Source of the DNA: Lysobacteraceae bacterium PS02065
GTDB taxonomy: Bacteria > Pseudomonadota > Gammaproteobacteria > Xanthomonadales > Rhodanobacteraceae
Reading direction: 5' to 3'
DNA length: 64,000 nucleotides
Assembly: GCA_029959555.1 (NCBI GenBank)
Contig: JASCPI010000011.1
Location: 1 to 64,000, forward strand
The position numbers and the translations under genes are program-made. The notes below the pieces were generated by a model, which saw only the letters and a list, made by a program, of their open reading frames with translations, searched no databases and had not been told where the DNA came from. Shown one piece after another: positions 35,953 to 45,385 of the stretch; the first letter of the stretch is position 1, and every line of letters begins with the position of its first letter.

Positions 35953-38187
35953 TCAGCGCGCCGCGGTCAGCGCGTCGTCGACGATGGCCGACGTCAGCAG
36001 CGTCGGCAGCACGCGACCGTCCGGCGTGCCCGGCGTGAACACGACGTAGAGCGGCACGCCGACCGAACGGTGCGCCTGCAGGAACGCCGTGATCTCGGGA
36101 TCGACATTGGTCCAGTCGCCTTTCATGTAGACCGCGTCGGTGCGGGCGAGAGTGGCGCGGAACGCGTCGGTGCCGAGCACGCTCTTCTCGTTGGCCTTGC
36201 AGGTCACGCACCAGTCGGCGGTCATGTTGACGAACACCGTGCGACCGTCGGCGCGCAGCTTCGCGAGCGCATCGGCCGAGTAGGCTACCGTGCCGTCCGA
36301 GGTCACCGCGGCCTTCGACGGCGCTTCGAGTTGGGTGACCTTCCACAGCGGCCACAGCGCCGCGACGAACACGATCGCGGCGAACACGCGCGCGACGACG
36401 CTGCCGTTCCAGCGGCCGCGCTCGTAGGCCCACAGCGCGAGCGCGAGCACGACCGATCCGGCCAGCACCCACGCGATCGCATCGACACCGCGCTGCTGGC
36501 CGAGCACCCAGACCAGCCACACGGCCGTCAGGTACATCGGGAACGCGAGCACCTGCTTGAACGTCTCCATCCACGCGCCGGGTCTGGGCAGGCGCGAGGC
36601 CAGTGCAGGCACGAAACCGATCACGAGGAACGGCAGTGCGAGACCGAGGCCGAGGGCGAGGAACACGAGCAGCGCGAGCACGGGCGACGACGCGAACGCG
36701 AACGCGAGCGCAGGGCCCATGAACGGTGCCGTGCACGGGCTCGCGACGATCACCGCGAGCACGCCGGTGAAGAAGTCGCCGGCCGGACCCGAGCGGTTGG
36801 CGAGGCCCTGGCCGACGCCGGCGAGACCTGCGCCGATCGTGAACACGCCCGACAGGCTCAGGCCGACCGCGAGCAGCACGTAGGCGAGGCCTGCGACGAC
36901 GAGCGGCTGCTGCAGCTGGAAACCCCAGCCGAGCGCGGCGCCGGCCGAGCGCAGCGCGATCACGCCGAGGCCGATCGCGGCGAACGAGACGAGCACGCCG
37001 AGCGTGTACCAGAGCGCGTGCGTGCGTGCCTTGGCGACGCTTTCGCCGCTCTGCGCGAGGCCGATGACCTTGAGCGACAGCACCGGCAGCACGCACGGCA
37101 TGAGGTTGAGCACGATGCCGCCGAGGAGCGCGAACAGCAGCGCGCCGAGCATGCCGATCTCCCCGTCGCCGGGCGGCGTCGAGCGCAGCGCGTTCTCGGC
37201 CGAGGCATCCGCACCCGGCATGGCCGTCGTCGTGGACGCGGGCGGCGCGGGCACGAACGAGGCGGCGGCCGCGGCGAGCTCGCCATCGGTCGCGGTCGGC
37301 AGGTCGACCTCGACGAAGCGCTCCATGACCGGGTAGCAGATGCCGTTTTCCTTGCAGCCTTGGAACTCGGCGCGCAGGCGCACGGTGCGCGCGGTGCCGT
37401 CGGGGCGCTTCAGCGCGACCGGCAGCTCGACCTGGTTGAAGTACACGACGACGCTGCCGAAGTGTTCGTCGGCGTGGTCGACGCCGGCCGGCCATGCGGG
37501 CTTGCCACCCTCGACGCCGCTGTCGTCGGCGATCGCGACATTGCTCCTGTCGCGGTACAGGTAATAGCCCTTCGGCATCGTCCAGCGTGCGAGCAGTTCG
37601 GTCGGACCGACCGCGATCGCCTCGAACACGAAGGCCTGCTCGGCCGGCAGCGCCTCGACGTCGTCGACGACCGCGGCGGGCGCATTGCCGAACAGCTTCG
37701 ATCCGCCCGTGTTGCCGAACAGCGGTGCCGGTGCGGCGGCGGCCGAGCCTTCGGCGACCGGGATCGTGAGCTTGGTCGGGTGGGGCGGGTAGCAGATGAG
37801 CGGTTCGACCTCGTGGCAGCCCTGCACGGTGATCGTGACGTCGAACGAACGCAGCGAAGGATCGGTCACCGTGAACGGCAGGCGGCCGGCGACGGCGCCA
37901 TGGTAGATCTCGACGTCGCCGAAGAATTCGTCGTGCTTGGGCTTGCCGGGCGGCAGGTCGAGCGTGCCGAGGGTGACGCCGGGCGTCGCCGTCTTCGCCT
38001 TGATGCGCTCGCGGTAGAGGTAGTAGTCGGGCGCGACGGTCCAGCGCAGCTCGACCGCGTCGGGACCGGCCGTGTGCTCGAAGCGGAACGCCTGCTCGAC
38101 CGGCAGGAGATCGTCCTGGCCTTGGGCGAGTGCGCCCGTCGCGGGAGCGACGAGGGCGAGGACGGCGGCGAGAAAGCGCTGGAACAC
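35953..38187 (-). CDS. dsbD: Thiol:disulfide interchange protein DsbD with two alpha domains
   Basis: The start is a GTG at 38187 placed 7 bases after AGGAG, giving a signal peptide (FQRFLAAVLALVAPATGALA) and 744 residues. Two tandem DsbD-alpha domains follow (about 25-150 and 165-295), each with a cysteine pair (QGCHEVEPLICYPP and QGCKENGICYPV). The membrane domain has conserved cysteines in LMPCVLPVLSLK and SPCTAPFMGP, and the C-terminal gamma thioredoxin domain has ADWCVTCK. DsbD moves electrons from cytoplasmic thioredoxin to periplasmic partners such as the adjacent TlpA. Most DsbD proteins have one alpha domain, so the duplication is unusual. Confidence 0.92.
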   Translation of the reverse strand: MFQRFLAAVLALVAPATGALAQGQDDLLPVEQAFRFEHTAGPDAVELRWTVAPDYYLYRERIKAKTATPGVTLGTLDLPPGKPKHDEFFGDVEIYHGAVAGRLPFTVTDPSLRSFDVTITVQGCHEVEPLICYPPHPTKLTIPVAEGSAAAAPAPLFGNTGGSKLFGNAPAAVVDDVEALPAEQAFVFEAIAVGPTELLARWTMPKGYYLYRDRSNVAIADDSGVEGGKPAWPAGVDHADEHFGSVVVYFNQVELPVALKRPDGTARTVRLRAEFQGCKENGICYPVMERFVEVDLPTATDGELAAAAASFVPAPPASTTTAMPGADASAENALRSTPPGDGEIGMLGALLFALLGGIVLNLMPCVLPVLSLKVIGLAQSGESVAKARTHALWYTLGVLVSFAAIGLGVIALRSAGAALGWGFQLQQPLVVAGLAYVLLAVGLSLSGVFTIGAGLAGVGQGLANRSGPAGDFFTGVLAVIVASPCTAPFMGPALAFAFASSPVLALLVFLALGLGLALPFLVIGFVPALASRLPRPGAWMETFKQVLAFPMYLTAVWLVWVLGQQRGVDAIAWVLAGSVVLALALWAYERGRWNGSVVARVFAAIVFVAALWPLWKVTQLEAPSKAAVTSDGTVAYSADALAKLRADGRTVFVNMTADWCVTCKANEKSVLGTDAFRATLARTDAVYMKGDWTNVDPEITAFLQAHRSVGVPLYVVFTPGTPDGRVLPTLLTSAIVDDALTAAR

Positions 38188-38267
38188 GGGCACACTCCTG
38201 ACGAACGGTACGGTGGCGCATGTGGCACGGCGGCTCTGGGGCCATGCCGCGTCCACGCTGGCGGCGC

Positions 38268-38588
38268 TCACGCGAGTTGGGTCTGCGCGGCCACCCAGGC
38301 AAGGTACGGGGCGTGGCCGGCGGCCGCTTCGACCGCGATTATCTCAGGCAGTTCATACGGGTGCAGCTCGAGCAGGCGCGCGGCGAGAGCGTCGTGGCGC
38401 TCATGCGTGGTCTTGGCCATGAGCAGCAGCTCGGCGTCGACATGGACCGCGTCCTGCCAGCGGTAGGTCGAGGTGATGCCCGGAAGCACGCTCACGCAGG
38501 CGGCAAGGCGTTCGTGGACCAGCGTTCGCGCGATGCGCGCCGCGGTGTCGGCGTCGGGGACGGTGCTGTAGACGAGGAGGACGCTCAT
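38268..38588 (-). CDS. cutA: CutA1 divalent ion tolerance protein
   Basis: This 106-residue protein starts at MSVLLVYSTVPDADTA. Motifs ERLAACVSVLPGITSTYRW and YELPEIIAVEA are typical of the trimeric CutA1 fold. It is linked to copper tolerance and its biochemical role is unclear. It is the first gene of a cutA-dsbD-tlpA run on the minus strand, as in E. coli where cutA precedes dsbD. Confidence 0.95.
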   Translation of the reverse strand: MSVLLVYSTVPDADTAARIARTLVHERLAACVSVLPGITSTYRWQDAVHVDAELLLMAKTTHERHDALAARLLELHPYELPEIIAVEAAAGHAPYLAWVAAQTQLA

Positions 38589-38668
38589 CGCGCCAGTGTG
38601 GCATGGCGCGTCGTCGCGCACCCGTGCGTGAAGGACCGGCGGCGTTGCGCCGCCGGTCCGGTGTGGCG

Positions 38669-40912
38669 TTACGGCGTGGCTTCGAAACCGTTCGCGAAGA
38701 TCACGTCGACGGTGCCGCTGGCGAGTTCGCAGGTGGTCGGCGACACCGACTCGAACAGCGCGCGCGTCGCCCACTCCGGGTGGTCGACGAACGGGTTGCG
38801 GTTGCCCTGGAAGCTCTGGATCACGTTGTTGCGTGCGACTTCCGCGGCATCCGGCGGATCGGCCAGGTGCCACGCGAGCAGGTCGGCCAGCAGGCCCATG
38901 TAGGCGGTCTGGCTGTAATTGTTCGACTGCACGATCTGGCTGCGGTTGTCGGTCAGCTCGAGCTGCGGCTCGTTCTGGCCCGAGGTCGGGTCGACGCCGC
39001 CTTCATAGCGGATCGCCATGTAGAAGATCGCACGCGCCATCTCGCCCTTGCGGTGGTTCCAGACCTCGAACGAGCCCTGGTTGCCGTCCGGCGTGCGCAC
39101 CCAGTTCGAGTTGCCCGGATGGCCGGTCGACGGGCCGCCGACGCCGCCGTTGGCTTCGGTGGCGAGCTCGCTGCAGCCGCTCGCGCAGTTCGCGAACGGC
39201 TTGTTGCCGCGCGACGAGTTCTGGTTCGTGTCCGACAGCCACAGCATGTGCGTGTCGGTGTACGGCGCGTTCGGCAGGCCGAGGTTGCCGTTCGTGCTCG
39301 GGAAGCCGAGCGAGTTCGGCCACGTGTGCTCGCGGTTGTAGGTGATGCCGCCGCCGGTGCCGGCGCGGTCGCTGACCGCGGCATACGAGCGGTTGCGGTA
39401 CACGTCGATGACGCGGTTCGGATTGGCCGGGTCGACCTGGGCGAGCTCGAGGATCGTCCACGTGTTGGTGCCCGAGCCGCTGTACGGATACGCCGTGTGG
39501 CCACGGATCGTCGCATGCAGCGAGCAGCGCAGCTGGCCCGGGCTGCTCGTGTTGACGCGCGAGTAGTACGCCGCCGTCGTGTTCGCGGCGACCGTGAACG
39601 ACGACGTGAAGTCGTTCGCCATCGCGATGCCGGCGCCGTTCTGCACGCCACTCGCGGTGATCGAGAACGTGCACGATGCATTCGCGGGCAGCACCGTCGC
39701 CGGCGTCAGCGTGCGCGTCGCCCCCGTGCCGCCCACGCCGAGCGTCACCGGCGTGCTGTTGCAGGCCAGCGCGAACGCATTGGAGGCCGTGGTCACGGAT
39801 TCGCTGAAGGTCACGCGCACGTCGGTCGCGACCGGAACCTGCGTCGCGCCGTTGGCCGGCTGCACCGACGACACGGTCGGCGGCGGCACGTTGGCCGGAT
39901 CGAACGTCGTGAACGCGATGGTGACGTCGTTGGCCATCGGTTCCGGCGTGCCGTCGCGGTCGACGATGCCGGTCGCGAGCAGCTTCCACTCGCAGCTCTC
40001 GGCCGCGCTGAAGGCTGGCGAAGGCGTGAGCGTGTAGGTGGTCGGGCCTCCGCTGACCGCCGCGGTGTGGGCGCCGGAGGTGGCGCAGTCGATCGTGTAC
40101 CACGGCGCCGTCACGTCGACGGGCTCGCTGAAGGTGACCGACAGCGTCGAGGCGAGCGCGACGCCGGTGGCGCCGTTGGCCGGCGTCGTCGAGGCGACGG
40201 TCGGCGGCAGGTCGACCGGCGGGTCGCCGGCGACCGCGAAGCTCACGTCGTCGATCGCAAGGCCGTCGTCGGAACCCGTGACGTCGATGTCGTTCCAGCG
40301 CACCCACAGGCCCGCGCCGGGGCCGAGGTTGAGGCCCGTGATCGAGCCGCTGATCGCGGTGCGGTTGGCGGCGGCGTTGCCGTCGAGGGCGCCGACGGCA
40401 CCCGTGGTGGTCGGCGAGCTGAAGTGGAGCGCGGCGACCGGCGTCCAGGTGCCGGTGGTGACCGAGGTCGCATCGAGGCTGTATTCGAACTGCAGCTGGT
40501 CCGCGCGGCCGGTCGCGCCGAGGCGCCACTGTTCGCCGGTGTAGGCCACCGCGATCTCGGAGAGTGCCGCCGTCGTGTCGTTGCGCAGGCGCGCGCCGAT
40601 CGTGGAGGTATTCGAGTTCGAGCGGATCACGCCGAGCGCGCGTTCGCTGCTGCCCGCCGAGCCGTAGCTGTAGGTGTTGCCCGAATTGGCGGCACCGTTG
40701 TCGGCCGTGTAGGTCGTGTTGCCGTTCGACTTCACGAAGTACCAGCCCTCGGGCAGCGTGCTGCCGGTACCGGTCGATGCGAGCGAGTCGAAGGTCTGCA
40801 CGGGCGGCGTGCCGCCGGTCAGGCCGACCGAGGATTGGGCGTAGGCCGCCTGGACGGCGAATGGGGCAAGCAGGACCAGCAGGCCCCGGATGCGATGGCG
40901 CGAGGAGTTCAT
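38669..40912 (-). CDS. Secreted endonuclease I family protein with Ig-like domains
   Basis: The start MNSSRHRIRGLL yields 747 residues with a signal peptide (LLVLLAPFAVQAAYA). A beta-rich N-terminal domain (about 24-235) is followed by two bacterial Ig-like domains (VASTTPANGATGVALAS and VSSVQPANGATQVPVAT). The C-terminal part is an EndA/NucM-type endonuclease with NREHTWPNSLGF and THMLWLSDTNQNSSRGN, the His-Me finger. It should degrade extracellular DNA. The protein ends VIFANGFEATP, a short tail I recall from many secreted Xanthomonadales proteins. No secretion genes are adjacent. Confidence 0.85.
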   Translation of the reverse strand: MNSSRHRIRGLLVLLAPFAVQAAYAQSSVGLTGGTPPVQTFDSLASTGTGSTLPEGWYFVKSNGNTTYTADNGAANSGNTYSYGSAGSSERALGVIRSNSNTSTIGARLRNDTTAALSEIAVAYTGEQWRLGATGRADQLQFEYSLDATSVTTGTWTPVAALHFSSPTTTGAVGALDGNAAANRTAISGSITGLNLGPGAGLWVRWNDIDVTGSDDGLAIDDVSFAVAGDPPVDLPPTVASTTPANGATGVALASTLSVTFSEPVDVTAPWYTIDCATSGAHTAAVSGGPTTYTLTPSPAFSAAESCEWKLLATGIVDRDGTPEPMANDVTIAFTTFDPANVPPPTVSSVQPANGATQVPVATDVRVTFSESVTTASNAFALACNSTPVTLGVGGTGATRTLTPATVLPANASCTFSITASGVQNGAGIAMANDFTSSFTVAANTTAAYYSRVNTSSPGQLRCSLHATIRGHTAYPYSGSGTNTWTILELAQVDPANPNRVIDVYRNRSYAAVSDRAGTGGGITYNREHTWPNSLGFPSTNGNLGLPNAPYTDTHMLWLSDTNQNSSRGNKPFANCASGCSELATEANGGVGGPSTGHPGNSNWVRTPDGNQGSFEVWNHRKGEMARAIFYMAIRYEGGVDPTSGQNEPQLELTDNRSQIVQSNNYSQTAYMGLLADLLAWHLADPPDAAEVARNNVIQSFQGNRNPFVDHPEWATRALFESVSPTTCELASGTVDVIFANGFEATP

Positions 40913-41025
40913 CGGAGTTCCATCGGAGGCGGACGACCGCCAGGAACCGCGTAGTTTACGGGGCTCGCGTGACGGGTTGGAGATGGTGGTTTCCCGCAGT
41001 AGCGGTCCGCACCCCGGCCGCAACG

Positions 41026-41051
41026 AAAAAGCCCCGCTTGCGCGGGGCTTT
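41026..41051 (-). terminator. Intrinsic terminator after rpoH
   Basis: A 7-bp perfect GC stem (41031-41037 with 41042-41048) is flanked by A and T tracts; on the minus strand it is followed by TTTTT (41030-41026). It lies 27 bases after the rpoH stop. The A/T symmetry may let it act in both directions. Confidence 0.85.
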
Positions 41052-41077
41052 CCGTGTCTCGAGCGGTACCCGTCGCG

Positions 41078-41941
<864 letters not shown>

Positions 41942-41949
41942 TGCGTCTG

Positions 41950-41955
41950 TCCTCT
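41950..41955 (-). promoter_or_regulatory. Ribosome-binding site of rpoH
   Basis: AGAGGA on the minus strand, 8 bases before the ATG at 41941. It selects this start over the in-frame ATG at 41968. Confidence 0.7.
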
Positions 41956-41969
41956 TGCGTTCGGGCATG

Positions 41970-41996
41970 TTAGCACTCGGGTTATGAGAGTGCTAA
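41970..41996 (-). promoter_or_regulatory. CIRCE element (HrcA operator) upstream of rpoH
   Basis: TTAGCACTC (41970-41978), nine bases, and GAGTGCTAA (41988-41996) are a perfect 9-9-9 match to the CIRCE consensus, with no mismatch in either arm. The element lies 28 bases upstream of the rpoH start codon. CIRCE is the binding site of the heat-shock repressor HrcA. It is more often found before groES and dnaK. Confidence 0.93.
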
Positions 41997-42119
41997 AAAC
42001 CCCGTCGAGTTCCCAATGGTGTTCGGGAACCAGCTCATAACTGAACTGGCGGGTATAGTAGACCCGAATCCGTTAATGCGCGGTGATCAGACTGCTGAGT
42101 TCAGGTGAACAATCGCCGC

Positions 42120-42827
42120 TCAGATCGCGTCGAGCTCGGCTCGCGGAGGCAGCGACCAGTCGATCGGGGAGCGGCCGGAATCGTCCAGGTGCTTGTTCGC
42201 CAAGGAGAAATGGCCGCACCCGAGGAAGCCGCGGTGGGCCGAGAGCGGCGATGGATGCGGCGCGCGCAGGATGCGGTGGCGGCGTGCGTCGATGAGGCCC
42301 GCCTTCTTCTGCGCCGAGCTGCCCCACAGCAGGAACACGAGGTCGTCGCGCCCACGGGCCAGCGTGTCGATGCACGCGTCGGTGAAGCCCTCCCAGCCCT
42401 TGCCCTGGTGCGACTGCGGCTGGCCGCGTTCGACCGTCAGTACGGCATTGAGCAGCAGCACGCCACGCCGCGCCCACGGCATCAGGCAGCCATGGTCCGG
42501 GCGCGGCAGGCCGAGGTCGCGCGAGATCTCCTTGAAGACGTTCTCGAGCGACGGCGGGGGCGCGATGCCGGGTTGTACCGAGAAGCACAGGCCATGCGCC
42601 TGGCCGGGGCCGTGGTACGGATCCTGGCCGAGGATGACGACCTTGACCGCATCGAACGGCGTGGCGTCGAACGCGCTGAAGATCTGCGGGCCGGGCGGGA
42701 AGACGACCGCACCGTCACGCTTGCGGGCGCGCAGGAAGTCGCCGAGCGCGAGCATCTCGGGACGATCGAACCAGTCGCCGACGCGGGCCTTCCACGAGGC
42801 CTCCAGGCGTACGCTCTCGGCGCTCAC
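42120..42827 (-). CDS. ung: Uracil-DNA glycosylase
   Basis: The GTG start at 42827 overlaps the stop of the receiver gene (GTGA), giving 235 residues. The family-1 signatures are ILGQDPYHGPGQAHGLCFS and HPSPLSAHRGF (catalytic Asp in GQDPYH, His in HPSPLS). It removes uracil from DNA as the first step of base excision repair. A longer open frame upstream is an artefact in the receiver gene. The genes form a short minus-strand chain, ftsE-ftsX-receiver-ung. Confidence 0.95.
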   Translation of the reverse strand: MSAESVRLEASWKARVGDWFDRPEMLALGDFLRARKRDGAVVFPPGPQIFSAFDATPFDAVKVVILGQDPYHGPGQAHGLCFSVQPGIAPPPSLENVFKEISRDLGLPRPDHGCLMPWARRGVLLLNAVLTVERGQPQSHQGKGWEGFTDACIDTLARGRDDLVFLLWGSSAQKKAGLIDARRHRILRAPHPSPLSAHRGFLGCGHFSLANKHLDDSGRSPIDWSLPPRAELDAI

Positions 42828-43675
42828 GCGGGCCTGGTGTGGCGCGCGCGCTGGTTGCGTCCGACGCGCAGCTGGAACAGCAGCTTGGTCACGAGCAGGC
42901 GCTCGTCGATCGGTTTCTCGACGAGGTCGTTCGCCCCGGCGGCGAGCAGCACGGCCTGCTTCTTCGGGTTGTCGTCGCCGGTCATGACGATGACGGGCAG
43001 CTGGCCCTTGCCGTAGCCGAGCGTGTGACGGATGCGCTCGAGCAGGTCGCCGCCGGTCAGTTCGCCCTTGAGGTTGACGTCGGTGAGGACGATGTCGGCG
43101 CCGACGCGATCCATCGCCTGCGCCGACTCGAGCAGGTCGAGCGCCTCTTCCACCGTGATGACGTGCAGCACGGTCAGGCCGTGCTTCTCGAGCATGCGAC
43201 GCGTGGCCAGCGCGACCACGCGGCTGTCCTCGACGTAGAGGACCTCGCCCGGCGTGTTCTCGGCCGGCCGCACGTAGCCGCGGATGAACTCGGCCAGCGC
43301 CTGGAAGCCCAGCGACTTGTCGAAATAGTCGGTCACGTGGTCGCTCAGCGTGCGCTCGACGAGGCGCTCCTGCACGTCGCCCGACACGACCACGATCGGG
43401 ATATAGGCCTGGTTGCCGGCCTCGCGGATGCGCGCGGCGAGCTCGAGGCCGTCCATGTCGGGCAGGCGCAGGGCGGTGGTGACGAGGTCGACCACGCCTT
43501 CGGCGAGCTGGTGCATCGCCTCCTCGCCGGTCTCGCAGGCGATCACGGTGGCCTCGGGGAGGCTCGCCCGCAGCGTCTGCTCGATGAGGCGTCGCACGAC
43601 GCGCGAGCCGTCGACGACGAGTACGCGCGGATTCTCGGAGGCGATGTGCTGGGTCAGGATCGGCGGCGCGCTCAT
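42824..43675 (-). CDS. Tandem double receiver protein
   Basis: This 283-residue protein starts at MSAPPILTQHI and has two receiver domains and no output domain. The first has the acidic pocket (VLVVDGSRVVRR) but reads TTALRLPDMDG where the phospho-acceptor Asp is expected, so Ala replaces it. The second (about 140-265) keeps VEDSR and LTDVNLKG with an acceptor Asp. Such proteins often relay or sink phosphate in two-component systems. It lies between ftsX (2 bp gap) and ung (overlap), an unexpected place that suggests co-transcription with division genes. Confidence 0.85.
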   Translation of the reverse strand: MSAPPILTQHIASENPRVLVVDGSRVVRRLIEQTLRASLPEATVIACETGEEAMHQLAEGVVDLVTTALRLPDMDGLELAARIREAGNQAYIPIVVVSGDVQERLVERTLSDHVTDYFDKSLGFQALAEFIRGYVRPAENTPGEVLYVEDSRVVALATRRMLEKHGLTVLHVITVEEALDLLESAQAMDRVGADIVLTDVNLKGELTGGDLLERIRHTLGYGKGQLPVIVMTGDDNPKKQAVLLAAGANDLVEKPIDERLLVTKLLFQLRVGRNQRARHTRPA

Positions 43676-43677
43676 CG

Positions 43678-44685
43678 TCAGTCTCCGGGACGGCCGGCCA
43701 GCAGGTGCCGGGTCGCGGCGATCCATGCACCGAGTGCGCCAAGCAGGATGCTGATGCCGACCAGCGAGGCCGCGGTGCCTACGCCCAGTCCGTGCCACGT
43801 GAAGCGCCCGCCGTAGCTCGCGAGCAGGCCGTCGGCGGGGCCGCTGACCGCGAGCTGCATCGCGTAGACCACGACGACCGCGAGCAGGCCGCCGAGTGCG
43901 CCGTACCAGAGCCCCGTGTACACGAACGGACGGCGCACGAAGCCGTCGCTGGCGCCGATGAGTTGCATGACCGCGATTTCCTCTGCGCGGGACTGGATGT
44001 CGGTGCGCACGGTGTTGCCGATCACGAGCAGGGTTCCGAGCGAGAGCAGGATCATGAGCGCGGCGACGGCGCGCTCGCCGAGGGCGAGGATTGCACCGAG
44101 GCGCTTACGCCACGCCGCATCGTACTGCACCATGTCCGTGCGCGCGTCGCCGGCGACGGCGTCGGCCAGCGCGGCTTCGTCCATGCCGCCTGCGGCCGGG
44201 GTGACCACGAGCACGCTCGGCAAGGGATTGTGCTGCAGCACGTCGAGTGCGTCGGCGAAGCCCGACAGCGTGCGGAACTCCTGCAGACCCTCGTCGGGCG
44301 TCCGCACGACGACGCCGGCGACGTCCGCACGGCCGCGCAGCGACTCGGCGAACCGGCGTGCCGCGTCGGCCGATTCGGCGGGCTTGAGGAATACGGTGAT
44401 CTCGCGCGCCTCGCGCATGCCGCTCGACAGCTCGCGTGCATTGTCGAGCACGACGTGGAACAGCAGCGGCAACGCGAGCGCGATGCCGATCACGAGCACG
44501 GTCAGTGCGGTGGCCAGGGGACGCGCGGCGAGCCGCGCGAGGCTGGTCGCGAGGCCGAAGCGGCGTTGCTCGCGCCACGCGGACAGTCGTGATCCCAGCG
44601 ATCGCCGCGCGCGCGGCGACGGCTTCGCCGGTGCCGGCTCGCGCAGGCGGTTGGGAGCGGGCCGGTTGCGACGCACCGCGTTCAT
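43678..44685 (-). CDS. ftsX: Cell division ABC transporter permease FtsX
   Basis: This 335-residue protein has a basic cytoplasmic N-terminus, a membrane helix (about 58-78), a periplasmic domain (about 80-200) and three further helices, the FtsX layout. Motifs include LDNARELSSGMREARE and QLIGASDGFVRRPF. FtsX works with FtsE to control peptidoglycan hydrolases at the septum. It overlaps ftsE by 4 bp. Confidence 0.94.
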   Translation of the reverse strand: MNAVRRNRPAPNRLREPAPAKPSPRARRSLGSRLSAWREQRRFGLATSLARLAARPLATALTVLVIGIALALPLLFHVVLDNARELSSGMREAREITVFLKPAESADAARRFAESLRGRADVAGVVVRTPDEGLQEFRTLSGFADALDVLQHNPLPSVLVVTPAAGGMDEAALADAVAGDARTDMVQYDAAWRKRLGAILALGERAVAALMILLSLGTLLVIGNTVRTDIQSRAEEIAVMQLIGASDGFVRRPFVYTGLWYGALGGLLAVVVVYAMQLAVSGPADGLLASYGGRFTWHGLGVGTAASLVGISILLGALGAWIAATRHLLAGRPGD

Positions 44686-45359
44686 GCACGCACCTGCGGT
44701 CGGAAATCGTCGATCAGCTTGCCGTGGTCGAGCACGAGCACGCGCTTGCCCATGTGACGGATCAGGTGGAGGTCGTGGCTGGCGACCAGCACCGTCGTGC
44801 CGACCTGCTGGAACTCCGCGAACAGCTGCATGATCTCGACGGAGAGCTGCGGATCGAGGTTGCCGGTCGGCTCGTCGGCGATGATCAGTGGCGGCTTGGC
44901 GACGAGTGCGCGTGCGATGCCGACGCGCTGCTGTTCGCCGGTCGACAGCGTTTCGGGCAGGCCCTTCTCGCGCTCGAGCAGGCCGACCTTGTCGAGCGCG
45001 GCGCGTACGCGCTTCGCGATCTCGTCGCGCGCGGTACCCGCGATCACCAGCGGCAGCGCGACGTTGTCGAACACGCTGCGGTCCATGAGCAGGCGATGGT
45101 TCTGGAACACCATGCCGATGCCGCGCCGCACCTGCGGCACCGCGCGCGCGCGGACGCGACGCAGCGGCGTTCCGCCGAGCTCGATCTCGCCGCGGGTCGG
45201 GCGCTCGATCAGCCCGAGCAGCTTGAGCAGGGTGCTCTTGCCGGCGCCGGAGTGCCCGGTCACGAACACCATCTCGCCGGCCTCGACCTCGAAGCTGAGT
45301 CCACCGAGCGCTTCGTGCCCGGAAGGGTAGCGCTTGGTGACCTGATCGAATCGGATCAT
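44682..45359 (-). CDS. ftsE: Cell division ATP-binding protein FtsE
   Basis: This 225-residue ABC ATPase has Walker A GHSGAGKSTLL, signature LSTGEQQR and Walker B LIIADEPTGNLD. The start MIRFDQVTKRY matches FtsE N-termini; GGEQQR is the commoner signature and TGEQQR is a mild variant. It overlaps ftsX at its stop, the usual arrangement. The protein drives FtsX at the division site. Confidence 0.95.
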   Translation of the reverse strand: MIRFDQVTKRYPSGHEALGGLSFEVEAGEMVFVTGHSGAGKSTLLKLLGLIERPTRGEIELGGTPLRRVRARAVPQVRRGIGMVFQNHRLLMDRSVFDNVALPLVIAGTARDEIAKRVRAALDKVGLLEREKGLPETLSTGEQQRVGIARALVAKPPLIIADEPTGNLDPQLSVEIMQLFAEFQQVGTTVLVASHDLHLIRHMGKRVLVLDHGKLIDDFRPQVRA

Positions 45360-45385
45360 CGGTGCGACGCCGTCAGCAGCCATGC

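Noticed and set aside
35620..38466. Plus-strand open frame of about 950 codons
   Set aside because: Antisense to tlpA and dsbD; no recognisable protein features.
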